Shown here piece after piece: positions 16,509 to 26,099 of a stretch of 64,000 nt of DNA. The stretch covers positions 124,001 to 188,000 of the forward strand of contig CAYWWY010000003.1 in NCBI GenBank assembly GCA_964462525.1. Reading direction: 5' to 3'. Source of the stretch: CAYWWY01 sp964462525 (GTDB lineage Bacteria; Thermotogota; Thermotogae; MWEM01). Every line of letters starts with the position of its first letter. Positions within the stretch are counted from its first letter, which is position 1. Under the pieces are notes generated by a model. That model made no database searches, had not been told where the DNA came from, and worked only from the letters and a program-made list of their open reading frames with translations. Position numbers and translations under genes: made by a program.

Positions 16509-17240
16509 ATGAGGGTGAAAGAGTTATGGGAATGGATGGTTCAGTCGGATCGCGCAGTGGCCTTTACCGGAGCCGGAGTGAGCACGGACAGCGGAATCCC
16601 TGATTTTCGTGGGAAGGGTGGCGTGTACGAGCGGTATGATCCGGCCAAGGTCTTTGATCTGGGGTACTTCTGCAAAGATCCGGAACTCTTTTACCGGTAC
16701 GCTCGGGAGGAGCTATTTGCTTTGATGGACAAAAAGCCCAATATCACCCATTATTGGATTGGTTCTTTGGAATCCGAAAACCGGGTAATGGGAGTGATTA
16801 CCCAAAACATCGACATGCTGCATCAACGAGCGGGGAGCCAGACAGTGTACCCGTTGCATGGAAGCGTTGAGTATAGCTTCTGTATGGAATGCGGGAAGCA
16901 ATACCTGTGGAACCAGATGCGCGCGATTCTCGCAGATCATTCAATTGCCCGATGCGATCAATGCAAAGGGCTCATCAAACCCAACATTGTCTTCTTTGGA
17001 GAGATGCTTCCGCAAAAAATCTTCGAAGCCTCATGGAATTTAGGGAGTCAGTGTGATTTGATGTTGGTCATGGGTAGTTCGCTCCAAGTATATCCAGCCG
17101 CACAAATTCCTCTGGTTGCGAAAGAAAGAGGGGCAAGGCTTGTGATCATCAATCGTGAGGAGACTCCGTTCGATTCGATTGCTGATCTGGTGATCCATGC
17201 CCCCCTTGCCGACATTAGCGCGTGGATGATCGGCTCATAA
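16509..17240 (+). CDS. NAD-dependent protein deacylase (sirtuin, CobB-like)
   Basis: This 243-residue sirtuin removes acyl groups from lysines using NAD+. Visible motifs: AFTGAGVSTDSGIPDFRG (NAD binding, residues about 18-35), TQNIDMLHQRAG, catalytic His in LHGSVE, Zn ligands C-M-E-C and C-D-Q-C, VFFGEMLP and MGSSLQVYPAA. The length is typical. The start follows GGGGG by 6 bases. It is probably monocistronic, with the downstream sensor gene having its own promoter. Confidence 0.93.
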   Translation: MRVKELWEWMVQSDRAVAFTGAGVSTDSGIPDFRGKGGVYERYDPAKVFDLGYFCKDPELFYRYAREELFALMDKKPNITHYWIGSLESENRVMGVITQNIDMLHQRAGSQTVYPLHGSVEYSFCMECGKQYLWNQMRAILADHSIARCDQCKGLIKPNIVFFGEMLPQKIFEASWNLGSQCDLMLVMGSSLQVYPAAQIPLVAKERGARLVIINREETPFDSIADLVIHAPLADISAWMIGS

Positions 17241-17307
17241 AAGCCGAACAGGTGAGAATCCTCTTCGGCGTCAATCATTTGACGGCCCGCTTCGAGGAAC
17301 GGATCAA

Positions 17308-17336
17308 TTCATTCTGTAGCCTCTGTATGGTACAAT
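17308..17336 (+). promoter_or_regulatory. Promoter of the SBP-GAF-HD-GYP gene
   Basis: TTCATT (17308-17313), 17-base spacer ending TATGG, TACAAT (17331-17336); the leader is about 155 bases. Confidence 0.5.
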
Positions 17337-17499
17337 ATTCATAGATGATCGTCCATCTCCATACGGGACGTGATTCAAGTGTCGCTTTTTATTTTCCGAA
17401 TCGTGCGGAGCTCAAAGAACCCTGCAACCAAGAATCCATGCAATCTCTTCCGAAACGATCGACAGGAATTTCCTTACCAGGAAAAAGGAGGGGAGAGGA

Positions 17500-19584
17500 A
17501 TGAGCAAAGTCAGATTATGGATCTTCGTTTTTTGCGTATGCAGCAGCATTCTTTTTCCACAGAGTCTCCGTGTAGGGATATACGAGAATGATCCTTTGTC
17601 GTTCATCGATTCAGAAGGAATGCCCCGAGGGATCTTTCCTGAAATATTGGGAGAGATCGCCCGGAAAGAAGGGTGGGTGTTGGATTTCTACCCTTGTATT
17701 TTTGGGGATTGTTTGGTCTTTCTCCAAGGGCAATCGTTGGACATCCTGGGAGCGGTTGCTTTCTCCTATGAACGTTCCGAAATCATGGATTTCAGCAATG
17801 AGACAGTGATCTCGAATTGGGGGGTTGTATTCTCTCGAAATGATCTAGAAGTCCAGTCTTTTTTTGATCTGGAAGATCGGGTTGTAGCAGTCGTGATCGG
17901 AGATACCTATGCCCGAGAGCTTCGAAGCCTTGCAGACCAATTCGGCATTTCGATCACTTTTACCGAAGTTCGGGGCGACTATCTAGAAGTCATGGAATTT
18001 GTTGCCGCAGGGCAGGCGGATGTTGGCGTGGTCAGCCATATTTTTGCGTCCAAACACCGGTATGATTTTCCTCTTCGCCTTTCGACTCTCGCCTTTCGAC
18101 CTGTTGAGCTTCGGTTCGCATTTCCGAAAAGCGGGTTGATGAATGAGCAATTGATTTCGGCTGTCGATGATCATCTCAGGGCGTTTAAGCACGATCGCGA
18201 TTCCGAGTATCATCGGGTGATCAGCCATTATTTGCTGGCGCCTGCCGCAGATCGGGAAGTGATCCCTCAATGGCTGATCCAATTGGTTATAATTGCGGGT
18301 ATAGTCATGGCCATGATTCTCTTTGGTCTGTGGTTGCTGCGAATTCAAGTAAAACGGAAAACCCGAGCCCTTCGCGGAGCCCTTTCCCGAATCGAAACGC
18401 AGAAGAATCATCTAGCTGAGCTGAATGATCAGCTTAGGCAGGCCAATGATGCATTAAGCACCTCCAACGAGGAATTGTCCGCCACCAATGAAACCCTCGA
18501 AGAAACCTACCGGCAATTGGACGAAATGGCGGAAGCCCTGGAATATATGATCCAGATATCCTCTCGATTGACGGTGATGGAGGTGGAGGAAAACAAGTTC
18601 TTTCTGGATTTGCTGCAAACAGCAATTCGGCTCATCCCGCAAGGGAAGTATGGCGCCATCGCCTTGATGGATGGCGAAAATTGGCTATTTGAAGCCGCCG
18701 TAGGGCATGACATCAGCAAACTCAAAAAGATCCGATTGCCCCTGCACACCTTTCCCCAAGATACGGAAGTGATTGTGACTCCCAAACAGGCCAAACAGGG
18801 GTGGCAGGTATCGAAGGATCTTCTTCGCCAGTTTAACGAAGCCACCTTGCCAGCGGGCGAAACGCTCCGCGCTACCTTGCAGTTTCGAGAAGACGTGTTT
18901 GGCGTAATCTTCATCGATACGCCCGCTGATTCGGGATTGCATTTTTCCGAAGAGTCAATACGGATAATGCGCGCTTTTTCCAACTTAGCAGCGACTTTTA
19001 TCGCTTCCCGCCGCTATTTGAAGATGCAGTCTCGGTTCCAAACGGAAATTATCACCTCATGGATTCGTTTTCTTGAGGCCCATGACCCTTATACAAAAGG
19101 GCATTCTGAAAAGGTTGCTTCGTTATCAGCGATGATTGCAACCGAAATCGGGTTTACGCAGGAGCAAGTGGCGCAGATCTACTGGGCTGGGTTGGTCCAC
19201 GATGTGGGTAAGATCCTCATTGCCTCTGAGATTTTGAACAAACCCGCTTGCCTTTCCGCCGAAGAGTATGAGAAGATCAAGCTTCATCCAACCTATGGAT
19301 TTGAAATCTTGAACCAATCGGAAGGCTTGAAGGAGATCGCCCATATCGTTCACTTTCATCATGAACGAGTGGATGGCAAGGGGTATCCGATGGGCCTTAC
19401 TGGCGATCAGATTCCGATCTCATCCAAAATTATCGCTGTTGCTGATGCATATGACGCAATGACTTCCGACCGGGCCTACCGGACCGGAATGGATCGGAAA
19501 ACAGTTCTTGCGGAGATGAGCAGAGGTTCGGACGCGCAATTCGATTCCAAAATTCTGAGTATCTTTTTTCGTTTGATCGGTTAA
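17500..19584 (+). CDS. SBP_bac_3-TM-coiled-coil-GAF-HD-GYP signalling protein
   Basis: This 694-residue sensor starts with a signal peptide (1-21). A periplasmic family-3 solute-binding domain follows (about 22-250: LRVGIYENDPLSFID, then the DILGAVAFSYERSE region). Next come one transmembrane helix (about 262-285), a coiled coil (about 290-345), a GAF-like region (about 350-500), and an HD-GYP domain (about 510-690) with HDVGK and HHERVDGKGYP. HD-GYP domains hydrolyse cyclic di-GMP, so the protein probably converts binding of an external small molecule, such as an amino acid, into second-messenger breakdown. The ATG follows GGAGGGGAGAG. The gene ends 32 bases before nadE. Confidence 0.88.
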   Translation: MSKVRLWIFVFCVCSSILFPQSLRVGIYENDPLSFIDSEGMPRGIFPEILGEIARKEGWVLDFYPCIFGDCLVFLQGQSLDILGAVAFSYERSEIMDFSNETVISNWGVVFSRNDLEVQSFFDLEDRVVAVVIGDTYARELRSLADQFGISITFTEVRGDYLEVMEFVAAGQADVGVVSHIFASKHRYDFPLRLSTLAFRPVELRFAFPKSGLMNEQLISAVDDHLRAFKHDRDSEYHRVISHYLLAPAADREVIPQWLIQLVIIAGIVMAMILFGLWLLRIQVKRKTRALRGALSRIETQKNHLAELNDQLRQANDALSTSNEELSATNETLEETYRQLDEMAEALEYMIQISSRLTVMEVEENKFFLDLLQTAIRLIPQGKYGAIALMDGENWLFEAAVGHDISKLKKIRLPLHTFPQDTEVIVTPKQAKQGWQVSKDLLRQFNEATLPAGETLRATLQFREDVFGVIFIDTPADSGLHFSEESIRIMRAFSNLAATFIASRRYLKMQSRFQTEIITSWIRFLEAHDPYTKGHSEKVASLSAMIATEIGFTQEQVAQIYWAGLVHDVGKILIASEILNKPACLSAEEYEKIKLHPTYGFEILNQSEGLKEIAHIVHFHHERVDGKGYPMGLTGDQIPISSKIIAVADAYDAMTSDRAYRTGMDRKTVLAEMSRGSDAQFDSKILSIFFRLIG

Positions 19585-19616
19585 GCATTTCCAACGACTG
19601 GGAAGGGAGAGATCCT

Positions 19617-21353
19617 GTGCTATCGACATTACGGATTGCGATTCAGCAAATGAACATGGTTTTGGGAGATTTTCACAACAATCGAACCATCATGGAGGAA
19701 GGGTTGGCCCGGTCAGAAGAAGCCCATGCAGATGTCCTGCTTTTTCCGGAGCTAACCATCTGCGGGTACCCGCCTGAAGATCTCTTGATGCGTCCTTCGT
19801 TTTTGAAGGAAAACAAACGAGCCATTCAGACGTTTGTGGAAGGGACAGCAGGGAAAAAATGCGTTGCGGTTTTCGGTGGGGTCGATATCACGAATGATCT
19901 TTATAACAGCGCATTCATCGTCCGGGATGGCACCCTATTGGGGGTGTACCGAAAAATGCGCCTTCCCAATTACGGAGTTTTTGATGAAGCCAGGTATTTC
20001 AACCGTGGCGATCGACTGTTCATGCTGAACATCAATGGGATCAAGGCTGGGATCACGATATGCGAGGATATCTGGACTCCGGGGGATCCGGTAGCCACAT
20101 ATGTCGCCGGTGGGGCCAATGTGATCCTGAACCTCTCTGCGTCTCCATATGAGATCGGAAAGATCCAAAAGAGAGAAGAGATGCTTCGCACAAGGGCTAC
20201 AGACTACCGGATCGCGATTGCCTATGCCAATGCCGTAGGTGGTCAGGATGAGATCCTATTCGATGGTTCCAGTTTCATGATCGACGGATACGGTCGCCTG
20301 GCCTGTCACGCGCGCTCGTTTGAAGAAGACTTTGTGATCAGCGATGTGGATATCCAATCGGTCATCCGACTTAACATCCAAGACCCCCGAAGACGGTATG
20401 TAACCTCTTCTCCGCTTCCAATAGAGGAGATTCGCGTAATCTCACCCACCCTCGAATCCAAAAAGCCACTTTCTGAACCAAATATCCCAAGCAAGAACGG
20501 AATCGATTTGGAAGAAGAGATCTTTCGAGGGTTGCAGTTGGCTCTGAGAGATTATCTGCGAAAAAACGGGTTTGAAACGATTGTCCTGGGATTAAGCGGT
20601 GGCATGGATTCCGCTTTTGTCGCAACGATCGGAACATTTGCTTTGGGGTCGGAGCATGTTGTTGGCGTGTTGATGCCTTCTGAGTTCACACGACCCGAGA
20701 GCAGCGAAGACGCCGTTCAGTTGGCTAACAATTTAGGAATTCAGTTGATTCGGATTCCCATCCATGATGTCTTCCGGTCTTACCAGACCCAACTGCACGG
20801 AGTGTTCGGGGATGCCCCCTTTGGACTGACGGAAGAAAATTTGCAAGCGCGGATCCGAGGGAATGATCTGATGGCTCTATCCAATCGGTTTGGTTGGTTG
20901 GTTGTCACGACCGGAAACAAGAGCGAAATAGCGACAGGGTATTCGACCCTGTATGGAGACAGCGCAGGAGGATTCGCTCCGATCAAAGACCTGTATAAAA
21001 CGATGATTTATCGGGTGGCACGGTGGATTAACGATCATCACGGAGCGCCCATCCCCCAACGCATTTTTGATAAGCCGCCATCGGCTGAGCTTCGGGCTGA
21101 TCAGACGGATCAGGATCGCCTCCCTGCCTACGAAGTTTTGGATCCCATCCTTCGATTGGCTGTCGAGGAAGACAGGGATGAGGATGAAATTATCGCGTCC
21201 GGATTCGATCCTGTTATGGTACGGGATGTGATTGGCCTGATCGAAGGAAGCGAATACAAAAGGCGCCAATCCCCCATCGGGCCCAAACTGACGGCCAAAG
21301 GATTTGGTAAAGATCGCAGAATACCGATTACATATCATCGGAAGCCTTCGTGA
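19617..21353 (+). CDS. nadE: Glutamine-dependent NAD+ synthetase
   Basis: This 578-residue enzyme makes NAD+ from nicotinate adenine dinucleotide, ATP and glutamine. The N-terminal nitrilase-type glutaminase (about 5-265) has its triad: Glu in LLFPELTICGY, Lys in VYRKMRLPNYG, Cys in ITICEDIW. The C-terminal synthetase (about 290-575) has the ATP-pyrophosphatase loop LSGGMDSAF and TTGNKSEIATGYSTLYGD. The start is a GTG preceded by GGGAGAG. It probably shares a transcript with the HD-GYP gene (32-base gap). All catalytic residues I could check are present. Confidence 0.96.
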   Translation: MLSTLRIAIQQMNMVLGDFHNNRTIMEEGLARSEEAHADVLLFPELTICGYPPEDLLMRPSFLKENKRAIQTFVEGTAGKKCVAVFGGVDITNDLYNSAFIVRDGTLLGVYRKMRLPNYGVFDEARYFNRGDRLFMLNINGIKAGITICEDIWTPGDPVATYVAGGANVILNLSASPYEIGKIQKREEMLRTRATDYRIAIAYANAVGGQDEILFDGSSFMIDGYGRLACHARSFEEDFVISDVDIQSVIRLNIQDPRRRYVTSSPLPIEEIRVISPTLESKKPLSEPNIPSKNGIDLEEEIFRGLQLALRDYLRKNGFETIVLGLSGGMDSAFVATIGTFALGSEHVVGVLMPSEFTRPESSEDAVQLANNLGIQLIRIPIHDVFRSYQTQLHGVFGDAPFGLTEENLQARIRGNDLMALSNRFGWLVVTTGNKSEIATGYSTLYGDSAGGFAPIKDLYKTMIYRVARWINDHHGAPIPQRIFDKPPSAELRADQTDQDRLPAYEVLDPILRLAVEEDRDEDEIIASGFDPVMVRDVIGLIEGSEYKRRQSPIGPKLTAKGFGKDRRIPITYHRKPS

Positions 21354-21369
21354 ATGAATCGGATCGTGG

Positions 21370-21375
21370 TATAAT
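21370..21375 (+). promoter_or_regulatory. Extended -10 upstream of asnS
   Basis: TATAAT preceded by TGG, 17 bases after the weak -35 candidate TTCGTG (21347-21352) that overlaps the end of nadE. Confidence 0.45.
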
Positions 21376-21409
21376 ACCGCGTGGGAACGGTTTTTTAGGA
21401 GGTGTTTGC

Positions 21410-22708
21410 ATGCAATGGCTTCCAATCGCGGATTTTGAGCAACACATCGGGGAAGAAGTGGAAGTGCGCGGATGGATGTATAATCGGCGGTCCAGCGGGA
21501 AGATTCATTTTTTGCAGATCCGAGATGGGACGGGCGCCGTTCAAGGGATTATGGAAAAAGCCGTCGTTGGAGAGGCTTTGTTCGAAGAGGCCAAACGGCT
21601 TCGAATCGAAAGCAGCTTGATTCTTCATGGGTCAATCCGCGCGGATGAACGCTCTCCGACCGGTGTCGAAATGGATGTTCACGATCTTCGGATCGTTCAT
21701 AACCCACATGAGGACTATCCGATCGGTAAGAAAGAACATGGCATCGATTTTCTGATGGATTATCGGCATCTGTGGGTGCGTTCTCCCAAACAGTTTCACA
21801 TCCTTCGCATCCGGCATGAGATCATCAAAGCCATCCGTGAATTCTACAACGATCGTGGGTTTGTTCTCGTCGATACTCCGATTTTCACCGGATCAATCGG
21901 GGAAGGCGCATCCGGCCTTTTTGAACTGGACTACTTCGATTACGGAAAGGCCTATCTTACGCAAACGGGGCAGTTGTATCTGGAAGCGGCGTGCATGTCT
22001 TTGGGAAAGGTCTATAATCTGGGCCCAACCTTCCGCGCCGAAAAATCCAAAACGCGGCGGCATTTGACGGAGTTTTGGATGAACGAAGCCGAGGTAGCAT
22101 TTTATGATACCCACGATAATATGCGCCTTCAGGAAGAACTGGTCAGTTTTGTCGTTGTAAAGGTTCTCGAGCGGTGTGGAAATGAACTGCATGCGATCGA
22201 GCGAGATGTATCGAAGCTACAGAATGTATATCCTCCCTTTGGCCGGATATCCTACGACGAGGCCATCAAGCTTCTGCAAAAAAAGGGATTTGATATCCAG
22301 TGGGGCATGGACTTTGGAGGAGATGAAGAAACTGCGATTTCCGATGAGTTCGATCGTCCGGTAATGGTCTTCAATTATCCAGGGTCCATCAAGGCTTTTT
22401 ATATGCAACCGGATGAGCAGAGGCCCGAAGTGGTTCTATGCAACGATATGCTGGCGCCTGAAGGGTACGGGGAGATCATTGGAGCTTCCCAACGAATCCA
22501 CGACCATGATCTGATGGTGGAGATGATTCGAAGGCATCAGTTGCCATTGGAGTCATATCAGTGGTATCTGGATATCCGGAAATATGGAACAGTTCCGCAT
22601 AGCGGGTATGGTCTGGGGGTGGAGCGCACGGTTGCCTGGATTTGCGGTTTGAAGCACATCCGGGAAGCAATCCCGTTTGCCCGCACTTTATACCGGATCC
22701 AACCCTGA
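21410..22708 (+). CDS. asnS: Asparaginyl-tRNA synthetase
   Basis: This 432-residue class IIb synthetase charges tRNA-Asn with asparagine. An OB-fold anticodon-binding domain (EVEVRGWMYNRRSSGKIHFL) is followed by the catalytic core with motif 2 (GPTFRAEKSKTRRHLTEFWM) and motif 3 (GYGLGVERTVAWI). FEL at 'GLFELDYF' and the AsnRS-like insert favour Asn over Asp specificity. The ATG has AGGAGG 7 bases upstream; the frame extends further up but without support. Its presence means that Asn-tRNA does not need the amidation route, relevant to the degenerate GatA in this window. Confidence 0.93.
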   Translation: MQWLPIADFEQHIGEEVEVRGWMYNRRSSGKIHFLQIRDGTGAVQGIMEKAVVGEALFEEAKRLRIESSLILHGSIRADERSPTGVEMDVHDLRIVHNPHEDYPIGKKEHGIDFLMDYRHLWVRSPKQFHILRIRHEIIKAIREFYNDRGFVLVDTPIFTGSIGEGASGLFELDYFDYGKAYLTQTGQLYLEAACMSLGKVYNLGPTFRAEKSKTRRHLTEFWMNEAEVAFYDTHDNMRLQEELVSFVVVKVLERCGNELHAIERDVSKLQNVYPPFGRISYDEAIKLLQKKGFDIQWGMDFGGDEETAISDEFDRPVMVFNYPGSIKAFYMQPDEQRPEVVLCNDMLAPEGYGEIIGASQRIHDHDLMVEMIRRHQLPLESYQWYLDIRKYGTVPHSGYGLGVERTVAWICGLKHIREAIPFARTLYRIQP

Positions 22709-22724
22709 AAGAGCAGGAAATCAG

Positions 22725-23354
22725 ATGGCGCAATTCCTGGTGGCGGACGATGAGCAACGCGTTCGAAGCCTTATTAAAACCTATATCGAAATGCTCGGCC
22801 ATGAAGCAGTTGTTGTGGCGAATGGAGAAGAAGCCCTCCGGCAGCTTTTTCAGGACTCCTATGATGGGTTGTTTACCGATCTCCGGATGCCCGGTTTGGA
22901 TGGGATGGGCTTGATTCGCGCCATTCATGAGGAGAATATCCATCTGCCCACAATCGTGGTGACGGCTTATGCCAGCGTTGAATCGGTCATCGAAGCCTTT
23001 CAACTCGGCGTGGTGGACTTTATTACCAAACCGTTCTCGTCCGAAGAGATCAAACGGGCCGTGCAACGAATTCTTCGACAAAAAATCCAGCTCAAAGAGA
23101 CAAACCAATACATTCGAGGATTGATCGAACAGAAGGCTTTATTTGAAGCTGTGAACTACCTGAAACCGCTCTTTTCCGAATACCCCTCCTCTCCGATTCC
23201 CCATTATTTGTTTGGTTTGATTCAAGAAACGCAAGGAGATTTTTCCGGAGCCCTTCGGCATATGCAGGCAGCCCTTGCGCTAGAACCAGGATACGATCCC
23301 GCCACTCGAAAGATCATAGAGATCCGGAAAAAAATCGAGGAAGATCGGTCATGA
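22725..23354 (+). CDS. Response regulator with TPR-like tail, no DNA-binding domain
   Basis: This 209-residue protein has a receiver domain (about 3-120: ADDEQRVRS, phospho-acceptor in LFTDLRMPG, VTAYAS, Lys in TKPFS). A helical tail (about 130-205) with a TPR-like unit (PHYLFGLIQETQGDFSGALRHM...ALEPGYDPA) follows. It has no HTH, so it probably acts through protein contact. It sits in one operon with two TrkA-type proteins and TrkH; the stop overlaps the next start as ATGA. Control of potassium uptake by phosphorylation is an inference from this coupling. Confidence 0.85.
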   Translation: MAQFLVADDEQRVRSLIKTYIEMLGHEAVVVANGEEALRQLFQDSYDGLFTDLRMPGLDGMGLIRAIHEENIHLPTIVVTAYASVESVIEAFQLGVVDFITKPFSSEEIKRAVQRILRQKIQLKETNQYIRGLIEQKALFEAVNYLKPLFSEYPSSPIPHYLFGLIQETQGDFSGALRHMQAALALEPGYDPATRKIIEIRKKIEEDRS

Positions 23355-23779
23355 AACCCAGTTGGTATGTAATCATCGCGGGATGCGGACGACTGGGGGC
23401 CAATGTGGCGGGGATGTTGTCCAACATGGGACACAGTGTAGTGGTGATCGATCGAAAAGAGTCGGCTTTTGAAGCTCTTCCTATTGAGTTTACCGGGTTC
23501 ACTATTCATGGCGATGTAGCGGCGATCGAATTCCTTCGGGAAGCCAAAATTCACCAAGCGAACATGGTATTGGCCTTTACCAACGATGATAACACCAATT
23601 TTATGGTCGCGCAAATAGCCCAACGGGTGTATCATATTCCCCGTGTGATCTCTCGGGTGTACGATGCGGGCAATCTCGCTCTATTCCATGAATTCAAGAT
23701 CAAAACGCTGACGCCGGTCTTATTGGCAACTGGAGCCTTGAACAAAGTCATCCACCGGTATATGGAGGAGTCCGGATGA
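23351..23779 (+). CDS. TrkA-type potassium regulator, RCK_N only
   Basis: This 142-residue protein consists of an RCK N-terminal Rossmann domain: IIAGCGRLGANVAGML is a classical G-x-G-x-x-G, followed by an acidic residue at the end of strand 2 (VVVIDRKES). It should bind NAD(H) or ATP and gate TrkH. There is no RCK_C domain. Both ends overlap neighbours as ATGA, so it is made together with the second TrkA-type protein, with which it may form a mixed ring. Confidence 0.9.
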   Translation: MKPSWYVIIAGCGRLGANVAGMLSNMGHSVVVIDRKESAFEALPIEFTGFTIHGDVAAIEFLREAKIHQANMVLAFTNDDNTNFMVAQIAQRVYHIPRVISRVYDAGNLALFHEFKIKTLTPVLLATGALNKVIHRYMEESG

Positions 23780-24438
23780 AGATTGTTCTGATCGGGGGAA
23801 AACGGATCACCTATTATCTGGCTCATTCCATGATTGCTAAAGGCTTTCATCTGGTGATCATCAACCAGGAACGCAGCTACTGTGATTTTTTGACCCAGAA
23901 TCTGCGCGCGATTATCATTCACGGGGACGGCAGCCGGTTAGAAATTCTGAAACGCGCGGAAATATTCCGAGAGGATATTGTGGTTGCTCTGACGCCACGT
24001 GACCAGGACAATTTGATCATTGCTCAGCTGTGCAAAGAGGTTCTTCAGATCGATCAGGTCTTCACCCTCGTGAACGACCCGGAAAACGTGGAGGTCTTTC
24101 AGAAACTGGATGTCGACAATATCCTCAATATCACCGAAAATCTGTCCGGCTTAATCGAACAGCGGATATCGTCCCACCAGATCACCAACCTCATGACCTT
24201 CGAAGAAGGGAAAGCCTTCATCCTTCAAGTGGAGATCCAAGAAGGTTTTCCGGTTGTCGGTCGGAGGATCAAGGAGATTGGACTCCCCAAAGGGGCTTTG
24301 ATCGGAACCCTCACACGGGATCAGACGATTCACATTCCCCATGGTGAGATGGAGATCCATGTCCATGACCGATTGTTGGTGATCTGCCTTCCCGTAGTCC
24401 AAACAGCGACCATCCGTGTTCTGACCGGTGGAGATTGA
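23776..24438 (+). CDS. TrkA-type potassium regulator, RCK_N plus RCK_C
   Basis: This 220-residue TrkA/KtrA-like regulator has an N-terminal Rossmann domain whose glycine motif is weakened (IGGKRITYYLA in place of G-x-G-x-x-G). A C-terminal RCK_C domain follows (about 140-215: GRRIKEIGLPKGALIGTL, HVHDRLLVI). Classical TrkA has two N-C repeats in one chain. Here the repeats are split over two genes and the first lacks its C domain. It probably binds the cytoplasmic face of TrkH. Confidence 0.9.
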   Translation: MKIVLIGGKRITYYLAHSMIAKGFHLVIINQERSYCDFLTQNLRAIIIHGDGSRLEILKRAEIFREDIVVALTPRDQDNLIIAQLCKEVLQIDQVFTLVNDPENVEVFQKLDVDNILNITENLSGLIEQRISSHQITNLMTFEEGKAFILQVEIQEGFPVVGRRIKEIGLPKGALIGTLTRDQTIHIPHGEMEIHVHDRLLVICLPVVQTATIRVLTGGD

Positions 24439-24464
24439 TAAAGAGGATGCGATGTTGAGGAGCC

Positions 24465-26015
24465 ATGGGGTATCGTAAGATTCTTGAAGTTCAGTATCGA
24501 ACCCTTCTGAGCAACATGGGTTGGGTCTTTCTGTGTTTTTCCGGCATTCTCATCCTACCTGTTTTTTCCTGCTTTTTTTACCCTTCAGAGTGGTATCATG
24601 CGCAGTGGTTTGCATATGCTGCAGTCTTCTCCTTTCTGGTCGGTCTCTATCTTTGGAAAACCTTTCAAAAAGGATCGGTTCAGAAACGGTTGACGGTCCA
24701 GGAAGGGGCTATTATCGTTGTGGGTTGTTGGAGTGGTGCTATAGTTCTGTCGGCATTACCGTTTTTCCTTTCGGGGCATCTTAACTTCATTCAAGCGGTA
24801 TTTGAGTCTACAAGCGGTTGGACCACTACAGGTCTCACGGTTGTTGATGTGGCAGTTTTTCCAAGAATATTCCTGATATGGAGAAGCCTCACACAATTCT
24901 TCGGCGGAGCTGGATTTGCGATTATCATGATTTCTTCTATAGGTGGAGGGATCAGCTCAGGTTTCTACCTTGCCGAAGGAAGGATGGATAACCTTCTTCC
25001 CAATATCAAAAAATCAGCCAAGATGATTCTGATCATTTATTCCACCTATACATTGATCGGTTCTTTTGCTTATAGAATGGCCGGTATGGATTGGTTTGAC
25101 GCGATTAATCACTCTCTTACCGCAATGGCGACCGGTGGGTTTTCAACGAGAAACGGAAGCATAGGAGAGTTTCAAAACCTGAGTATTGAGATGGTGACAC
25201 TTGTGCTCATGACCCTTGGGGCAACAGGCTTCGGTATCCACTTTCTGGCATGGCAACGAGATTGGCGTCAGCTGCGCAAGTGCGCAGAACCTTGGACATA
25301 CCTGGTCTTATTGGTTGTTTTTATCCCATTGGTGTTGTTTTCTTTGATCGGAAGTGTCTACACATATGGTCCTGAATCTTTCCGACACGCTTCGTTTCAA
25401 GTGATTTCAGCACTTACGGGTACAGGCTTTTCCACCGCAGAGTTTGCGCCTTGGACAGGATTTCCCATCTTCATCCTGATTCTGTTGATGGCATTCGGCG
25501 GGATGATGGATTCCACTTCAGGAGGAATCAAATTGTTTCGTATCTATGTCTTGTTTCAAGTGATTTTGACCAATGTGCAGTCTTTTTTTCTCCCGAAAGG
25601 AAGCGTAAAAATCAAAAGTGTGTGGAAAGGCAATAGACAGTTCATGATTCAGGATTCGCTGGTCACATCCATCGTTATTTTTTTGACCTTATATCTGGTG
25701 ACCCTCTGTGCCGGTGTTGGTGTGCTCTTATGGCATGGGTACAATTTGCAGGATAGTGTCTTTGAATTTACTTCTGCGTTGTCCACAGTAGGCTTATCAG
25801 TGGGAATTACCGGTCAAGATACACCAGCGATAGTCCTGATGGCGCAAACAGCAGGCATGTTTTTGGGCAGATTGGAATTCATCGTGGTGTTCTTTGGCAT
25901 CAGCAAGGTGCTGCGCGATCTGAAGATCTATACTGCTCATCGGTGGCATATCAGGGCTATCGCAAACTCAAAAAAAGAAAGAATCGGATCAATAGAAAAC
26001 AAGACAAAAGGGTAA
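24465..26015 (+). CDS. trkH: Trk-type potassium uptake channel subunit
   Basis: This 516-residue membrane protein has the four-repeat TrkH/KtrB fold. Pore-loop sequences STSGWTTTGLTV, TAMATGGFSTRNGS, SALTGTGFSTAEF and SALSTVGLSVG carry the selectivity-filter glycines, and FGGMMDSTSGGIKLFR is typical. The ATG follows GAGGAGCC. It is the last gene of the response regulator-TrkA-TrkA-TrkH operon. No terminator hairpin is evident downstream. Confidence 0.94.
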   Translation: MGYRKILEVQYRTLLSNMGWVFLCFSGILILPVFSCFFYPSEWYHAQWFAYAAVFSFLVGLYLWKTFQKGSVQKRLTVQEGAIIVVGCWSGAIVLSALPFFLSGHLNFIQAVFESTSGWTTTGLTVVDVAVFPRIFLIWRSLTQFFGGAGFAIIMISSIGGGISSGFYLAEGRMDNLLPNIKKSAKMILIIYSTYTLIGSFAYRMAGMDWFDAINHSLTAMATGGFSTRNGSIGEFQNLSIEMVTLVLMTLGATGFGIHFLAWQRDWRQLRKCAEPWTYLVLLVVFIPLVLFSLIGSVYTYGPESFRHASFQVISALTGTGFSTAEFAPWTGFPIFILILLMAFGGMMDSTSGGIKLFRIYVLFQVILTNVQSFFLPKGSVKIKSVWKGNRQFMIQDSLVTSIVIFLTLYLVTLCAGVGVLLWHGYNLQDSVFEFTSALSTVGLSVGITGQDTPAIVLMAQTAGMFLGRLEFIVVFFGISKVLRDLKIYTAHRWHIRAIANSKKERIGSIENKTKG

Positions 26016-26099
26016 AAAGGAAAAGGAATGGCCCCAATAATGAGGAATAACGAGATATACTAGCAATAGGGGAGACCCGGATGGGGAGTTTGACTTTTT

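Noticed and set aside
17243..17270. Inverted repeat GCCGAA/TTCGGC after the sirtuin gene as a terminator
   Set aside because: Only 6 bp with a 15-base loop and no U-tract.
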